The notes below the pieces were generated by a model. That model had not been told where the DNA came from and did not search any database. It worked only from the letters and a program-made list of their open reading frames with translations. DNA of 64,000 bases from an uncultured Spirochaetota bacterium (GTDB taxonomy: Bacteria; Spirochaetota; Spirochaetia; Treponematales; Treponemataceae): positions 558,001-622,000 of the forward strand of contig CALXMF010000001.1 in NCBI GenBank assembly GCA_944389415.1, in the 5' to 3' direction. Made by a program: the position numbers and the translations under genes. This document shows positions 17,311-25,958 of this stretch, piece after piece. Within the stretch, counting starts at the first letter, position 1; the number at the start of each line of letters is the position of its first letter.

Positions 17311-17346
17311 TGGCAGACAGGAGAATATATTTTGTCTGCCATTTTT
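17311..17346 (+). terminator. Terminator of the ABC operon
   Basis: Stem TGGCAGACA (17311-17319) with TGTCTGCCA (17333-17341), followed by TTTTTG. Confidence 0.8.
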
Positions 17347-17357
17347 GTTTTTTACAT

Positions 17358-17393
17358 AAAAAAGGTCTTTATGTTGCCATAAAGACCTTTTTT
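17358..17393. terminator. Bidirectional terminator, end of the succinate operon
   Basis: Perfect 16-bp stem AAAAAAGGTCTTTATG (17358-17373) with CATAAAGACCTTTTTT (17378-17393) and a 4-nt loop. It lies between convergent operons and ends the long minus-strand transcript. Confidence 0.9.
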
Positions 17394-17417
17394 TATAAGG
17401 AAGAATTTGTTTACTGA

Positions 17418-17669
17418 TTAACCAAGCAGGGGCTTTTTAATATGTGTATTAAAAAACTCATCAAAGTTCTCTGCAGTAATACCTGTAACTACTTCTCCAT
17501 CAATTTTCATATTTGCGCCCGGCTCTGCGCAGTGTCCAAGACAGATTGAACCTGCAAGTTCGATTTTATCACCGAATCCATTTGCTGCTATTGCTTTTTT
17601 CAGCATTTCAATAACGCCTTGAGAACCTTTTGCATGGCATGAACTGCCCATACATACTTCAATTTTCAT
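17418..17669 (-). CDS. Small thioredoxin-like [2Fe-2S] ferredoxin
   Basis: 83 residues with the four-cysteine pattern of thioredoxin-like [2Fe-2S] ferredoxins (CMGSSCHAKG and CLGHC), equivalent to the C-terminal half of NuoE. AAGAGGT upstream supports ATG 17669. It is the last gene of the succinate operon and may shuttle electrons between the Flx/Hdr/Frd proteins or the hydrogenase. Confidence 0.85.
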   Translation of the reverse strand: MKIEVCMGSSCHAKGSQGVIEMLKKAIAANGFGDKIELAGSICLGHCAEPGANMKIDGEVVTGITAENFDEFFNTHIKKPLLG

Positions 17670-17722
17670 ATTTACCTCTTACAAAATGTAACTTTGAACT
17701 TTGTTATAATACTTACAGAAAA

Positions 17723-18016
17723 CTATTTACCTTCTGCAAGCTGTTCTATTTTTCTATTTCTGAAATACAAACAGATATCTGTTGCAACCATAATAAGATT
17801 TGGCCAATAAAAAATAAAAGCTAAGTTAAAGCTATGTGTCATAAATTTTGAGATCAGACCACAGATATAGCCAAACTCAATAAAACACATGAACATTAAG
17901 CTTTTTCCTTTAGTTGACCGGGACCGGTACGATCGTATAATTGATAACGGCCAAGACAATCCAAAACAGATAATCATTGCTGTTTCAAATAGACTTGCAA
18001 TACTTGCTGCATTCAT
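17723..18016 (-). CDS. Small three-helix membrane protein in the succinate operon
   Basis: 97 residues with three predicted membrane helices and the pattern SWPLSIIRSYRSRSTKGKS, which resembles PQ-loop/SemiSWEET half-transporters. It lies between frdA and the ferredoxin gene. A role in dicarboxylate traffic or in anchoring the reductase is possible, but the sequence shows neither; it lacks the haem-binding histidines of FrdC/SdhC. Function unknown. Confidence 0.65.
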   Translation of the reverse strand: MNAASIASLFETAMIICFGLSWPLSIIRSYRSRSTKGKSLMFMCFIEFGYICGLISKFMTHSFNLAFIFYWPNLIMVATDICLYFRNRKIEQLAEGK

Positions 18017-18034
18017 ATCCAGTTACCTCTTGTG

Positions 18035-18062
18035 CAGGCAACAGCACTGAGTCTGTCGCCTG
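18035..18062 (-). promoter_or_regulatory. Intra-operon hairpin after frdA
   Basis: On the minus strand CAGGCGACAG pairs with CTGTTGCCTG (10 bp, one G-U) around an 8-nt loop. No U-run follows, so it is more likely an RNA-stability or processing hairpin than a terminator. Confidence 0.5.
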
Positions 18063-18077
18063 TTTATAATAGATTGT

Positions 18078-19691
18078 TTATTTTGCTTCCCAGCGGGGAT
18101 TACCATGTGTATAAGTTGGCAGCAGTTTGGGAGAAAGTGTATCATCTGTAATACCAGCGCTCTTCCGCTCTGCTTCAAATTTATTCACATGATCAAGTGT
18201 AAGGGTTCCAATTTGAACATTCTTTGCTGTTGATGCAGCGCTCTTACCAGCGTCGCGGCCGAATACGATAATATCGAGGAGCGAATTACCCATTAACCGA
18301 TTACGTCCATGGATACCGCCGACAGCTTCTCCTGCTACAAAGAGATTCTTTACACCGGACATACAATCTGTATTGATATCAATACCGCCATTCTGGTAAT
18401 GCAGTGTCGGATATACCAAGATGGGCTGCTTTCGGATATCAATACCATATTTTCCAAACATACGCATCATAGCCGGTATTCGTTTTTCAATAGTTCCTTC
18501 ACCGCCTTTAAGCTCAATCATAGGTGTATCCAGCCAAACACCCTCACCAAGGATAGTATGGACGCCTTTTTTGTGAGCCTTGCATTCTCGGATAATTGAT
18601 GCCGCACATACATCACGTGTTTCAAGCGGATGCATGAAAACGTCTCCCTCAACATTAACTAACTTTGCGCCAAGAGAACGAACTTTTTCGGTAACAAGTG
18701 CACCAAAGATCTGCTGCGGGAAAGCCGCTCCTGTGGGATGGTACTGCAATGTATCCTGATATAACAGTTTTGCTCCTGCGCGGTATGCCAATACAAGACC
18801 ATCTGCGGTTGCGCCGTAATGGTTTGATGTGGGGAATCCCTGATAATGAAGGCGTCCAGCTCCTCCAGTTGCGAGAATAACTGTTTTTGCCTTTGCTATC
18901 AGCAAATCGCCTGTTTCCATGTTCTGTAAAACTGCACCGGCCGCATTGCCTTTATCATCAAGAATAAGTTCAATAGCGGCTGTAAAATCGACTACCGGGA
19001 TACCTCTGTTAAGAACCTCATCACGTAATGTACGCATAATCTCAGCACCAGAATAATCTTTCGCGGCGTGCATGCGTTTGCGTGATGTACCGCCTCCGTG
19101 TGTGGTAATCATGGTGCCATCTTTGTCTTTGTCAAATTCAACACCAAGATCATTAAGCCACTGAATTGCTTCCGGCGCCTCATTGACCAGTTTATAAACC
19201 AGTTCTTTTTTTGCAGCAAAATGTCCACCTCCAAATGCATCTAGGAAATGAATAGCTGGTGAGTCATTAGGTTTATCTGCTGCCTGAATACCGCCTTCTG
19301 CCATCATAGTGTTTGCATCACCGATACGGAGCTTTGTTACGATCATAACATTTGCTCCTGCTTTATGCGCTTCTATCGCTGCACTTGAACCGGCACCGCC
19401 GCCACCAATGATCAGGACATCTACATCATAATCTACTCTGTCGAGTTTTATCTCTGAAGGGTTGATTCTGCTCTTACCCTGCAGCAGCTGAACCAGCTCA
19501 AGCGGAGCTTTTTCTCCCTTATTTGGACCGATCTTGATGGTATCAAACTGATCCGTGATATAGTCGGGATGATATGTTTCCAGCAGCTTGTCTTTTTCAT
19601 CAGCTGTCATGCGGCGGGGTTCTACAGCAGCATTTTCTGCGCGCTTTGCTTCCACCTTTTTGATAGATTCAAGCATTTCATCTGTATACAT
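18078..19691 (-). CDS. frdA: Fumarate reductase flavoprotein, soluble type
   Basis: 537 residues. About 88 N-terminal residues, rich in charged helix, precede the FAD-binding GGGGAG (96-101); classic FrdA starts almost directly with this motif. The FAD-site block reads NTMMAEGGIQ, so Asn127 stands where FrdA/SdhA of complex II has the histidine that binds FAD covalently. FAD should therefore be non-covalent, as in thiol:fumarate reductase and aspartate oxidase. Catalytic pieces are present (THGGGTSRKRMH, QYHPTG, HGRNRLMGNSLLD). It reduces fumarate to succinate in the cytoplasm. It starts 11 nt after frdB. No FrdC/FrdD anchor is present. Confidence 0.9.
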   Translation of the reverse strand: MYTDEMLESIKKVEAKRAENAAVEPRRMTADEKDKLLETYHPDYITDQFDTIKIGPNKGEKAPLELVQLLQGKSRINPSEIKLDRVDYDVDVLIIGGGGAGSSAAIEAHKAGANVMIVTKLRIGDANTMMAEGGIQAADKPNDSPAIHFLDAFGGGHFAAKKELVYKLVNEAPEAIQWLNDLGVEFDKDKDGTMITTHGGGTSRKRMHAAKDYSGAEIMRTLRDEVLNRGIPVVDFTAAIELILDDKGNAAGAVLQNMETGDLLIAKAKTVILATGGAGRLHYQGFPTSNHYGATADGLVLAYRAGAKLLYQDTLQYHPTGAAFPQQIFGALVTEKVRSLGAKLVNVEGDVFMHPLETRDVCAASIIRECKAHKKGVHTILGEGVWLDTPMIELKGGEGTIEKRIPAMMRMFGKYGIDIRKQPILVYPTLHYQNGGIDINTDCMSGVKNLFVAGEAVGGIHGRNRLMGNSLLDIIVFGRDAGKSAASTAKNVQIGTLTLDHVNKFEAERKSAGITDDTLSPKLLPTYTHGNPRWEAK

Positions 19692-19702
19692 TGTCCGGCT
19701 CC

Positions 19703-20377
19703 TTATTTTTCAATGTCTCTGTTGTTATAGAGCTCTTTGATTTCTTCAATGGGCTTCTGCATAAGGTTTTCAATAATTTCTTTGAATTTGCCATCAGCAA
19801 TTTCCTGTACCCGATCAGCAAGATGCTGTGATTTAGGTGCAACATATTTACCGTACAAGCGCCGTGCCAGCAATGCAACTTGCGGATGAGAAATTTCTGC
19901 CGGACAGCGTGAGGCGCATATTCCGCACATTACACAGTCAAAAGAAAGTTCCGCACATTTTTCAAATTCTCCGCGCTGTGCATGAGCAATATACTGCATT
20001 ACTTTCAGTTCCTGCGGACAGGCTTTTGTACAGGCATTGCATCCAATACAGCTATAAATTTCAGGATACAGCTGCATCATAATTTGCTGCTCTGGTTTGA
20101 TATTTTCAATATCATATGTGCGCTTGTCCAGCGGGAAGAAGGGGAGTGTTGCAACATACATACCGTCCTGTACCTGTGTTTGACAGGCAAGTGCTGTTTT
20201 GAGTGTGTTATCCCCTTTAATACGGTAGATAGTCGCACATGCTCCGCAGAATCCATTGCGGCAGCCGCAGCTGCGAATCAGTTTATATCCTGCATATTCC
20301 ATTGCGGTCATGATGGTAAGATCAGAAGGAACTTCATATTTCTTTCCCATTAGAAAAACAGTTACCATATCTTTCAT
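19703..20377 (-). CDS. frdB: Fumarate reductase iron-sulfur subunit with two [4Fe-4S] motifs
   Basis: 224 residues. A plant-type [2Fe-2S] domain (Cys37, 39, 44, 47, 65) is followed by CIGCNACTKACP (Cys110-120) and CVMCGICASRCP (Cys148-158). In membrane-bound FrdB/SdhB the last motif lacks one Cys and holds [3Fe-4S]; here all four are present, so [4Fe-4S] is expected. The C-terminal part resembles HdrC. This matches the N-terminal half of TfrB from thiol:fumarate reductase. AAGGAG supports the start. Upstream, the flxA stop codon lies within a small hairpin (20415-20430). Confidence 0.88.
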   Translation of the reverse strand: MKDMVTVFLMGKKYEVPSDLTIMTAMEYAGYKLIRSCGCRNGFCGACATIYRIKGDNTLKTALACQTQVQDGMYVATLPFFPLDKRTYDIENIKPEQQIMMQLYPEIYSCIGCNACTKACPQELKVMQYIAHAQRGEFEKCAELSFDCVMCGICASRCPAEISHPQVALLARRLYGKYVAPKSQHLADRVQEIADGKFKEIIENLMQKPIEEIKELYNNRDIEK

Positions 20378-20421
20378 AATTAGATTCTCCTTAAAACGGG
20401 TGGCATGCCTTATTGAGTATT

Positions 20422-21249
20422 TTAGTACTCGTTAGGCAGTTCGCTCAGTTGATCAAAACGGAATACGGGGCCGTCTTTGCAAACATACTTATCACCTATA
20501 TTGCAGCGTCCGCATTTTCCAATACCACATTTCATACGAAGTTCCATAGTGGTATATACCTGAGTTTCTGTAAAACCGAGTTCTTTTAATCCGGCAAGTG
20601 TAAATTTAATCATGATTGGTGGTCCGCACATTACTACCGTTTTTTTTGTATCCGGATTCAGTTCTTTTACATAATTCGGTACAAAGCCAACGTGTCCGTC
20701 CCAACCTTCCTGCGGATTATCGATTGTCAGATTAACAGTGATACCACTGTCTTTAAGCCACTCATTCTCAATTTCCTTATAGGCAACAAGGTCGTCTTTT
20801 GAGCGTGACCCGTAAATGATCTGGATATTTCCGTAGTTTTCCCGCTTTGCACGGACATAGTTAATAACAGAGCGAAGCGGTGCAAGACCAATGCCACCGG
20901 CTATAAACAGCAGATCTTTCCCTTTAAATTCTGTGTCAACAGGGAATGGATTTCCGTATGGCCCCCGTACACAGATTTGCTGACCAACTTCCATGCTGTG
21001 CAGCCATGTAGATAAACATCCGCATCGCTTAACACTGAATTCCATAAAATCCTTATTTGTAGGTGAGGAAGTAATAGAAATCATAGCTTCGCTAACACCA
21101 GGAACAGACAGCATGGCGCACTGGCCCGGCATATGCTCAAAGAGCTTTTTGCCGTCAAGCCCGACAACCCGGAATGTTTTCACATCAGGTGTCTCCTCCC
21201 TGATATCTGTTACCATACCTACTTTCGGGATGAGAGTTTCGTTATCCAT
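20422..21249 (-). CDS. flxA: FlxA-like NAD(P)H/FAD oxidoreductase subunit
   Basis: 275 residues of the ferredoxin-NADP reductase fold: an FAD domain, then an NAD(P) domain (LLFIAGGIGLAPLRS, CGPPIMI), and a C-terminal [2Fe-2S] motif (CGIGKCGRCNIG, later YVC). It resembles the gamma subunit of sulfhydrogenase and FlxA of the NADH dehydrogenase that feeds HdrABC. It should pass NADH electrons to the Flx iron-sulfur proteins. The start at 21249 overlaps the previous stop (TAATG) with GGAGGA upstream; the longer frame to 21336 is not used. Confidence 0.85.
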   Translation of the reverse strand: MDNETLIPKVGMVTDIREETPDVKTFRVVGLDGKKLFEHMPGQCAMLSVPGVSEAMISITSSPTNKDFMEFSVKRCGCLSTWLHSMEVGQQICVRGPYGNPFPVDTEFKGKDLLFIAGGIGLAPLRSVINYVRAKRENYGNIQIIYGSRSKDDLVAYKEIENEWLKDSGITVNLTIDNPQEGWDGHVGFVPNYVKELNPDTKKTVVMCGPPIMIKFTLAGLKELGFTETQVYTTMELRMKCGIGKCGRCNIGDKYVCKDGPVFRFDQLSELPNEY

Positions 21250-22274
21250 TATGCGTCCTCCCCCAATTCTTTCATGACTTTTACGATATTCATAGAAATC
21301 GGACATTTTACCAGACAACGGCCGCAGCCGACACATCCGTATGTCCCTTCATGGTTATCAGGATGATAAACAAGTTTATGCATAAAACGTTGTCTGAATC
21401 GCTCAAGCTGTGTTAACCGCGGATTGCCATGGGCCATTTTAGTAAAATCGGAATACATGCAGCTATCCCAGCAGCGGAAACGTTTGATACCATGCCCTGT
21501 ATCAAAATCCCTGATATCATAACACTGGCATGTTGGGCAGACAAATGTACATGTTCCGCATCCAAGACAGCTCTGTGACAGGTGTGCCCATTTAGGAGAA
21601 TTAAAGAGTTCAAGCAAGTTTTCCCCTTTAAATTTCTCCATATTAACATGAGCGAAAGGCTGTTTTTCCATAACGGCAGCGATTTCTTTTTTGTAGGTAT
21701 CTACAGAGGACGGCTGCGCATTCTGCGCAAAGTCAGAAAGAAGCGCAAGCAGTTTTTCACCTTTTTCTGTATTAGCTTCTATAAAGACAGTACTGTTGGT
21801 GATCCATGCAGAGGCATCTCCTGCCGGATTTGCAGGATCTATATTAAACAGTTTGCAGAAACACGTTGGTTTTGTTTCTGAACAGGCAAGTGTAATTACA
21901 GTACCATGTTCGCGTCTGTCCTTGTAATATGTATCAACAGGGTCTGCCAGATATACTGAGTCCAGAATAAGAAAACTTGCTGCATCGCAGGCTCGCACAC
22001 CAAATACGACAAAGTCATTGTGTTCCTTGCGGATATCAATAACTTCTATACTTTTACCTTCCATCTTAAATTCAGCCATATTTTCTGTCTGAGGAAAGAA
22101 AAAGTCTTTTGCGCTGCGCACTGTGTTCAGCTTATCACTAAGCTCTACACCTGTTGTCCATTTTGAGAATTCTGCCTCGTTAGTACGCTTATTCGTTACC
22201 GGTAGATATACGTCACTATTTTTTGCAATAAGCGCAAAAAAATCATTCAGTTTAGCAACAGGAAACTGTACCAT
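21249..22274 (-). CDS. flxB: FlxB-like iron-sulfur protein
   Basis: 341 residues with two C-terminal cluster motifs: CLGCGTCTFVCPTC and CVGCGRCLVKCP. The family is related to sulfhydrogenase beta and anaerobic sulfite reductase subunit A. It should relay electrons between FlxA and FlxC/FlxD. Both ends overlap their neighbours by one base (TAATG), which implies tight translational coupling and equal amounts. Confidence 0.82.
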   Translation of the reverse strand: MVQFPVAKLNDFFALIAKNSDVYLPVTNKRTNEAEFSKWTTGVELSDKLNTVRSAKDFFFPQTENMAEFKMEGKSIEVIDIRKEHNDFVVFGVRACDAASFLILDSVYLADPVDTYYKDRREHGTVITLACSETKPTCFCKLFNIDPANPAGDASAWITNSTVFIEANTEKGEKLLALLSDFAQNAQPSSVDTYKKEIAAVMEKQPFAHVNMEKFKGENLLELFNSPKWAHLSQSCLGCGTCTFVCPTCQCYDIRDFDTGHGIKRFRCWDSCMYSDFTKMAHGNPRLTQLERFRQRFMHKLVYHPDNHEGTYGCVGCGRCLVKCPISMNIVKVMKELGEDA

Positions 22275-23146
22275 TACTCGTTCCCCCTTGTGTGCACCAC
22301 ACTCGGCTCCACATCATTTTTTTCATAGGTGTTAAGCGGAGCACGTGTTTCAGTATCTGCACCAGCCTGAAAATCACCATATAGTTCATCAATATCTTTA
22401 ATAAACTTGCGGTTAAGCAGGTGCAGCGGAATATGCTGCGGACATACCCGTGAACATTCTCCGCAGTCAGTACAGCGACCGGCCACATGGAATGCGCGGA
22501 TAATATGGAACATATTTTCCTCAAAAGAATCTGCCGCGGCTTTCTGTGCGATTCCCGAATTGGGATTATCAAAAACGCAGTTTTCACATGAACACGCCGG
22601 ACAGACATTTCTGCATGCGTTGCAGCGGATACAGCGTGATAGTTCGCCGCGCCAGAATTCAAACCGTTCTGAAGCGGTCATTGCTTCAAGTTTTTTAACC
22701 AGTGCAAAGCGATTTGATTCCTGTTCTTCGCCTTCTTCTCCAATGAGCTCGTCATAAACAACATGTTTTTTGCTCTTACAGTTTTCACATCGTTCTGCCC
22801 GTGCTTCTGTTTCCGGATTTTTCATGCCGTCACAGGGTACGCCAATGACATATACATTTTCTCTGATAATACGATGCTCTTTTAGCAGTTGATTAAAACT
22901 GTATGTATCACATGGTTTCAGGAATGTGAGAATACGACCCTCTTTGCGTGATTCCGCAATCATGTACTTTGACATATTCGCGCCGCAGTAGTCGTTAAAC
23001 ACAAAATCTTTTTTCAGTTCCTCTGCAGAGGAAAATTCAGCCGGAGTGATATCACTATCAAATAATCCTTTCTTCCATCCGAATACGCGTTTTACTGTTC
23101 CGTCTGCAAGAAGTTCGCAGGCACGATTAATTAGTTGTTCTTGCAT
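22274..23146 (-). CDS. flxC: FlxC-like iron-sulfur protein
   Basis: 290 residues. Motifs visible are FLKPCDTYSFNQL, CENCKSK, CIRCNACRNVCPACSCENC and CTDCGECSRVCP, so at least two clusters. It resembles F420-hydrogenase/coenzyme-linked beta-type Fe-S proteins and FlxC. It overlaps flxD by 16 nt and flxB by 3 nt. Confidence 0.8.
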   Translation of the reverse strand: MQEQLINRACELLADGTVKRVFGWKKGLFDSDITPAEFSSAEELKKDFVFNDYCGANMSKYMIAESRKEGRILTFLKPCDTYSFNQLLKEHRIIRENVYVIGVPCDGMKNPETEARAERCENCKSKKHVVYDELIGEEGEEQESNRFALVKKLEAMTASERFEFWRGELSRCIRCNACRNVCPACSCENCVFDNPNSGIAQKAAADSFEENMFHIIRAFHVAGRCTDCGECSRVCPQHIPLHLLNRKFIKDIDELYGDFQAGADTETRAPLNTYEKNDVEPSVVHTRGNE

Positions 23147-23577
23147 CGTAAGTCCTCCAGTCTTTTGTTGGGACCAAGTGCAGTCACCGTTTCTACAAAC
23201 TCATTCATAGTTTTTGCGAATTTGGCACCTTCAGCTGCCGATACCCATTCCACACGTGTTCTTCCCCGTTCAACTCCCAAAAAGTCCAACATAGAAAAAA
23301 GCAATGTCATACGGCGCCGGGCAAAATAGTTTCCGCTCGTGTAATGACAATCGCCAGGATGGCAGCCGCACATGATAACACCATCTGCACCTTTCTGGAA
23401 AGCGCGGAGTATAAACATCGGGTTAACTCTGCATGAACAGGGAACCCGGATAATTTTAACATCTGCCGGATAGTTCAATCTGTTTGTACCGGCAAGATCC
23501 GCGCCGGCATATGAACACCAGTTACAGCAGAATGCGACAATCTTGGGTTTAAATTCTTTTGTTGCTTCTACCGACAT
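23131..23577 (-). CDS. flxD: FlxD/MvhD-like hydrogenase iron-sulfur subunit
   Basis: 148 residues with the MvhD/FlxD fold: VAFCCNWCSYAGAD, VPCSCRVNP and MCGCHPGDCHY. In methanogens MvhD connects hydrogenase to HdrA; here it should connect the Flx NADH module to HdrA. It overlaps the end of hdrA by 10 nt. Confidence 0.9.
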   Translation of the reverse strand: MSVEATKEFKPKIVAFCCNWCSYAGADLAGTNRLNYPADVKIIRVPCSCRVNPMFILRAFQKGADGVIMCGCHPGDCHYTSGNYFARRRMTLLFSMLDFLGVERGRTRVEWVSAAEGAKFAKTMNEFVETVTALGPNKRLEDLRCKNN

Positions 23578-25562
23578 ACAGCATCAACCTCCGCCATAAT
23601 CTGGCTGTTAGAGAACCCTTTGAGATCCATTGCGCCGGATGGACAGGCGACAGTACAGGCTCCGCACCCTTGACATACTGCGGCGTTTACCTGTGCTACG
23701 CGGCGTACTGCAATAGTTCTGTTGGGCATTTTAAATTCTTTATCTATATATGTGATAGCGCCATACGGACAGACCTTTTCGCAAGAAGAACATCCATTGC
23801 ACATCATTTCATTGCTGGTAGCAACACACGGGTTGCATGTAAGCTTGTCTTTTACCAGCAGACCGATAACTTTAGATGCCGCTGCTCCTGCCTGTGCGAC
23901 TGTTTCCGGGATATCTTTTGGTCCCTGACAGACACCGGAGAGGAATACTCCCGCAGTCGGACTTTCAACTGGACGAAGCTTTGGATGTGCCTCAGTAAAG
24001 AAGTCATTAGTATCCATACTTGCAGTAAGCATAGTTGCGAGCGGACGGGCTGTTTTATCCGGTTCGATAGCTGCTGCAAGAACAACCATATCTGCGTTTA
24101 TGTGTATTTGCTCGTTTGAAATTAAATCTGAGGCCTGAACAGAAAGCGTTCCATCTGACTGTGGCACTACTTTGCCGACCATACCTTTGATATAATGAAC
24201 TCCATACTGTTCAACTGCGCGCCGGTAGAATTCATCAAAGTTTTTACCAGGTGTGCGTACATCAATATAGAATACATATACATCAGTATCAGGATATTTT
24301 TCACGGATCAGCATCGCATGTTTTGCCGTATACATACAACAGATTTTTGAACAGTATTCTTTTCCGCCCCGGCATGAAGTATCTCTGCTGCCAACACACT
24401 GTACAAATACTAATGTGTGCGGATGTTTTCCGTCAGACGGTCTTAACAGCGTACCTCCGGTCGGACCGGCGGCATTCATCAGCCGTTCAAGTTCAAGTGA
24501 AGTGACGACATCTTTACTCTGTGAGTATGCGTATTCATCATACTTGGAGATGTCTATCGGATTAAATCCTGTTGCCACGACAATTGCACCATACTGCTGT
24601 TCTATATACGTATCTTGCTGCTTATAGTCAATCGCATTTGTACCGCAGAATTTCGCACAAATCCCGCATTTTCCGCTTTTAAGCATTAAACAGTTATTCG
24701 GATCGATTGTTGCAACCTTGGGAACTGCCTGGGCAAATGGGATATATACAGCGGTTCGGTTATTCAATCCGAGGTTAAATTCATTCGGCACTTTCTTAGT
24801 CGGACATTTTTCTGTACAAATACCGCAGCCGGTACACTTTGTTTCATCAACGTAACGTGCCTTTCGCTTAATTTTAACAGTAAAGTTTCCTACAAATCCC
24901 TTTACTTCGGCGACTTCGCTGTATGAATAGATAGTTATTTTATCATTCTGAGCGCAGTCTACCATTTTTGGAGTCAAAATACACGCCGCGCAGTCAAGAG
25001 TGGGGAATGTCTTATCAATTTGTGTCATCTTACCGCCGATGGTTGGCTGCTTTTCGACAATATCCACTTCAAATCCTGCGTCTGCAATATCAAGCGCTGT
25101 TTGAATACCTGCAATACCGCCTCCAATAACAAGCGCCCGTTTTGTAACAGGACTTTCTCCGGGGGTAAGAGGTGTATTCAAATGAACTTTCGCGACAGCC
25201 GCTTTGCCCAAAGCGATAGCTTTCTCAGTCGCTATTGCCTTGTCCTTGTGAATCCACGAACACTGTTCGCGGATATTGGCAATTTCGACCATGTATGAGT
25301 TAAGTCCTTCTGCCTGGGCGGCTTTTCGGAATGTTGCCTCGTGCATACGAGGAGAACAGGAACAGACAACAGCTCCTGTAAGGTTGTGTTCTTTTATTGC
25401 TTTGCGAACCAGATTCTGGCCCGCCTCAGAACACATGTATTGATAGTCAGCAGCATATACAACGCCTGGTTCATGCTTGAGCGCTTCCGCAACAGCCTGA
25501 ACATCGACGGTAGCTGCAATGTTTGTGCCGCAATGGCACACAAATACGCCGATTCTTTGCAT
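23568..25562 (-). CDS. hdrA: Heterodisulfide reductase HdrA-like flavoprotein
   Basis: 664 residues, the full HdrA layout. The N-terminal Cys-rich part has VCHCGTNIA. A thioredoxin-reductase-like FAD domain has GGGIAGIQTALD. Inserted and C-terminal ferredoxin motifs are CTGCGICTEKCP, CGICAKFC, CNGCSSCEKVCP and CQGCGACTVACP. HdrA holds the FAD that performs electron bifurcation in methanogens. In this operon it sits between HdrBC and FlxABCD, so it is the expected branch point for NADH electrons going to ferredoxin and to the fumarate side. Confidence 0.93.
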   Translation of the reverse strand: MQRIGVFVCHCGTNIAATVDVQAVAEALKHEPGVVYAADYQYMCSEAGQNLVRKAIKEHNLTGAVVCSCSPRMHEATFRKAAQAEGLNSYMVEIANIREQCSWIHKDKAIATEKAIALGKAAVAKVHLNTPLTPGESPVTKRALVIGGGIAGIQTALDIADAGFEVDIVEKQPTIGGKMTQIDKTFPTLDCAACILTPKMVDCAQNDKITIYSYSEVAEVKGFVGNFTVKIKRKARYVDETKCTGCGICTEKCPTKKVPNEFNLGLNNRTAVYIPFAQAVPKVATIDPNNCLMLKSGKCGICAKFCGTNAIDYKQQDTYIEQQYGAIVVATGFNPIDISKYDEYAYSQSKDVVTSLELERLMNAAGPTGGTLLRPSDGKHPHTLVFVQCVGSRDTSCRGGKEYCSKICCMYTAKHAMLIREKYPDTDVYVFYIDVRTPGKNFDEFYRRAVEQYGVHYIKGMVGKVVPQSDGTLSVQASDLISNEQIHINADMVVLAAAIEPDKTARPLATMLTASMDTNDFFTEAHPKLRPVESPTAGVFLSGVCQGPKDIPETVAQAGAAASKVIGLLVKDKLTCNPCVATSNEMMCNGCSSCEKVCPYGAITYIDKEFKMPNRTIAVRRVAQVNAAVCQGCGACTVACPSGAMDLKGFSNSQIMAEVDAVCR

Positions 25563-25571
25563 GATGCTTCC

Positions 25572-25958
25572 TTACTTACGGTACTTTCTAAAAGCGCTGA
25601 CAATGGCCTGCTGGGGAAGATCGTCATCCAGCAGTTCCGGCAGATCATCTGCCTTCAGATGCGCATTTCCGGGAGCTCTGATTACTTCAAGCCTGATCGC
25701 CTCAACCAATTTTGCCGGTTCTACATCGCGCGGACACCTCTCTACACAGGCGAAGCACGACAGACAGGTATACAGCGATTTTGACTTCATCAGAGGTTCG
25801 ATTTCACCTTTCTCAACCATATAGACAAATTCATGAGGATGGTATTCCATTTCATCATATGATGGACAGGTCGCGGAACATTTACCGCACCGCATGCATT
25901 TGAGCGGATTTACACCGCTGGTCATTATAATGGAATCTTTCAGTAACGGATTTGTCAT
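25572..25958 (-). CDS. hdrC: Heterodisulfide reductase HdrC-like subunit
   Basis: 128 residues with two [4Fe-4S] motifs, CMRCGKCSATCP and CLSCFACVERCP, the size and spacing of HdrC. It transfers electrons from HdrA to HdrB. Its start codon overlaps the hdrB stop. Confidence 0.9.
   Translation of the reverse strand: MTNPLLKDSIIMTSGVNPLKCMRCGKCSATCPSYDEMEYHPHEFVYMVEKGEIEPLMKSKSLYTCLSCFACVERCPRDVEPAKLVEAIRLEVIRAPGNAHLKADDLPELLDDDLPQQAIVSAFRKYRK

Noticed and set aside
17723-18016. FrdC-type membrane anchor
   Set aside because: It has three helices but no haem-ligand histidines, and it lies downstream with PQ-loop-like motifs.
22274-25562. Methanogen-type heterodisulfide metabolism
   Set aside because: The Hdr proteins are here, but no coenzyme M/B or methanogenesis genes are visible and the partners are fumarate enzymes.
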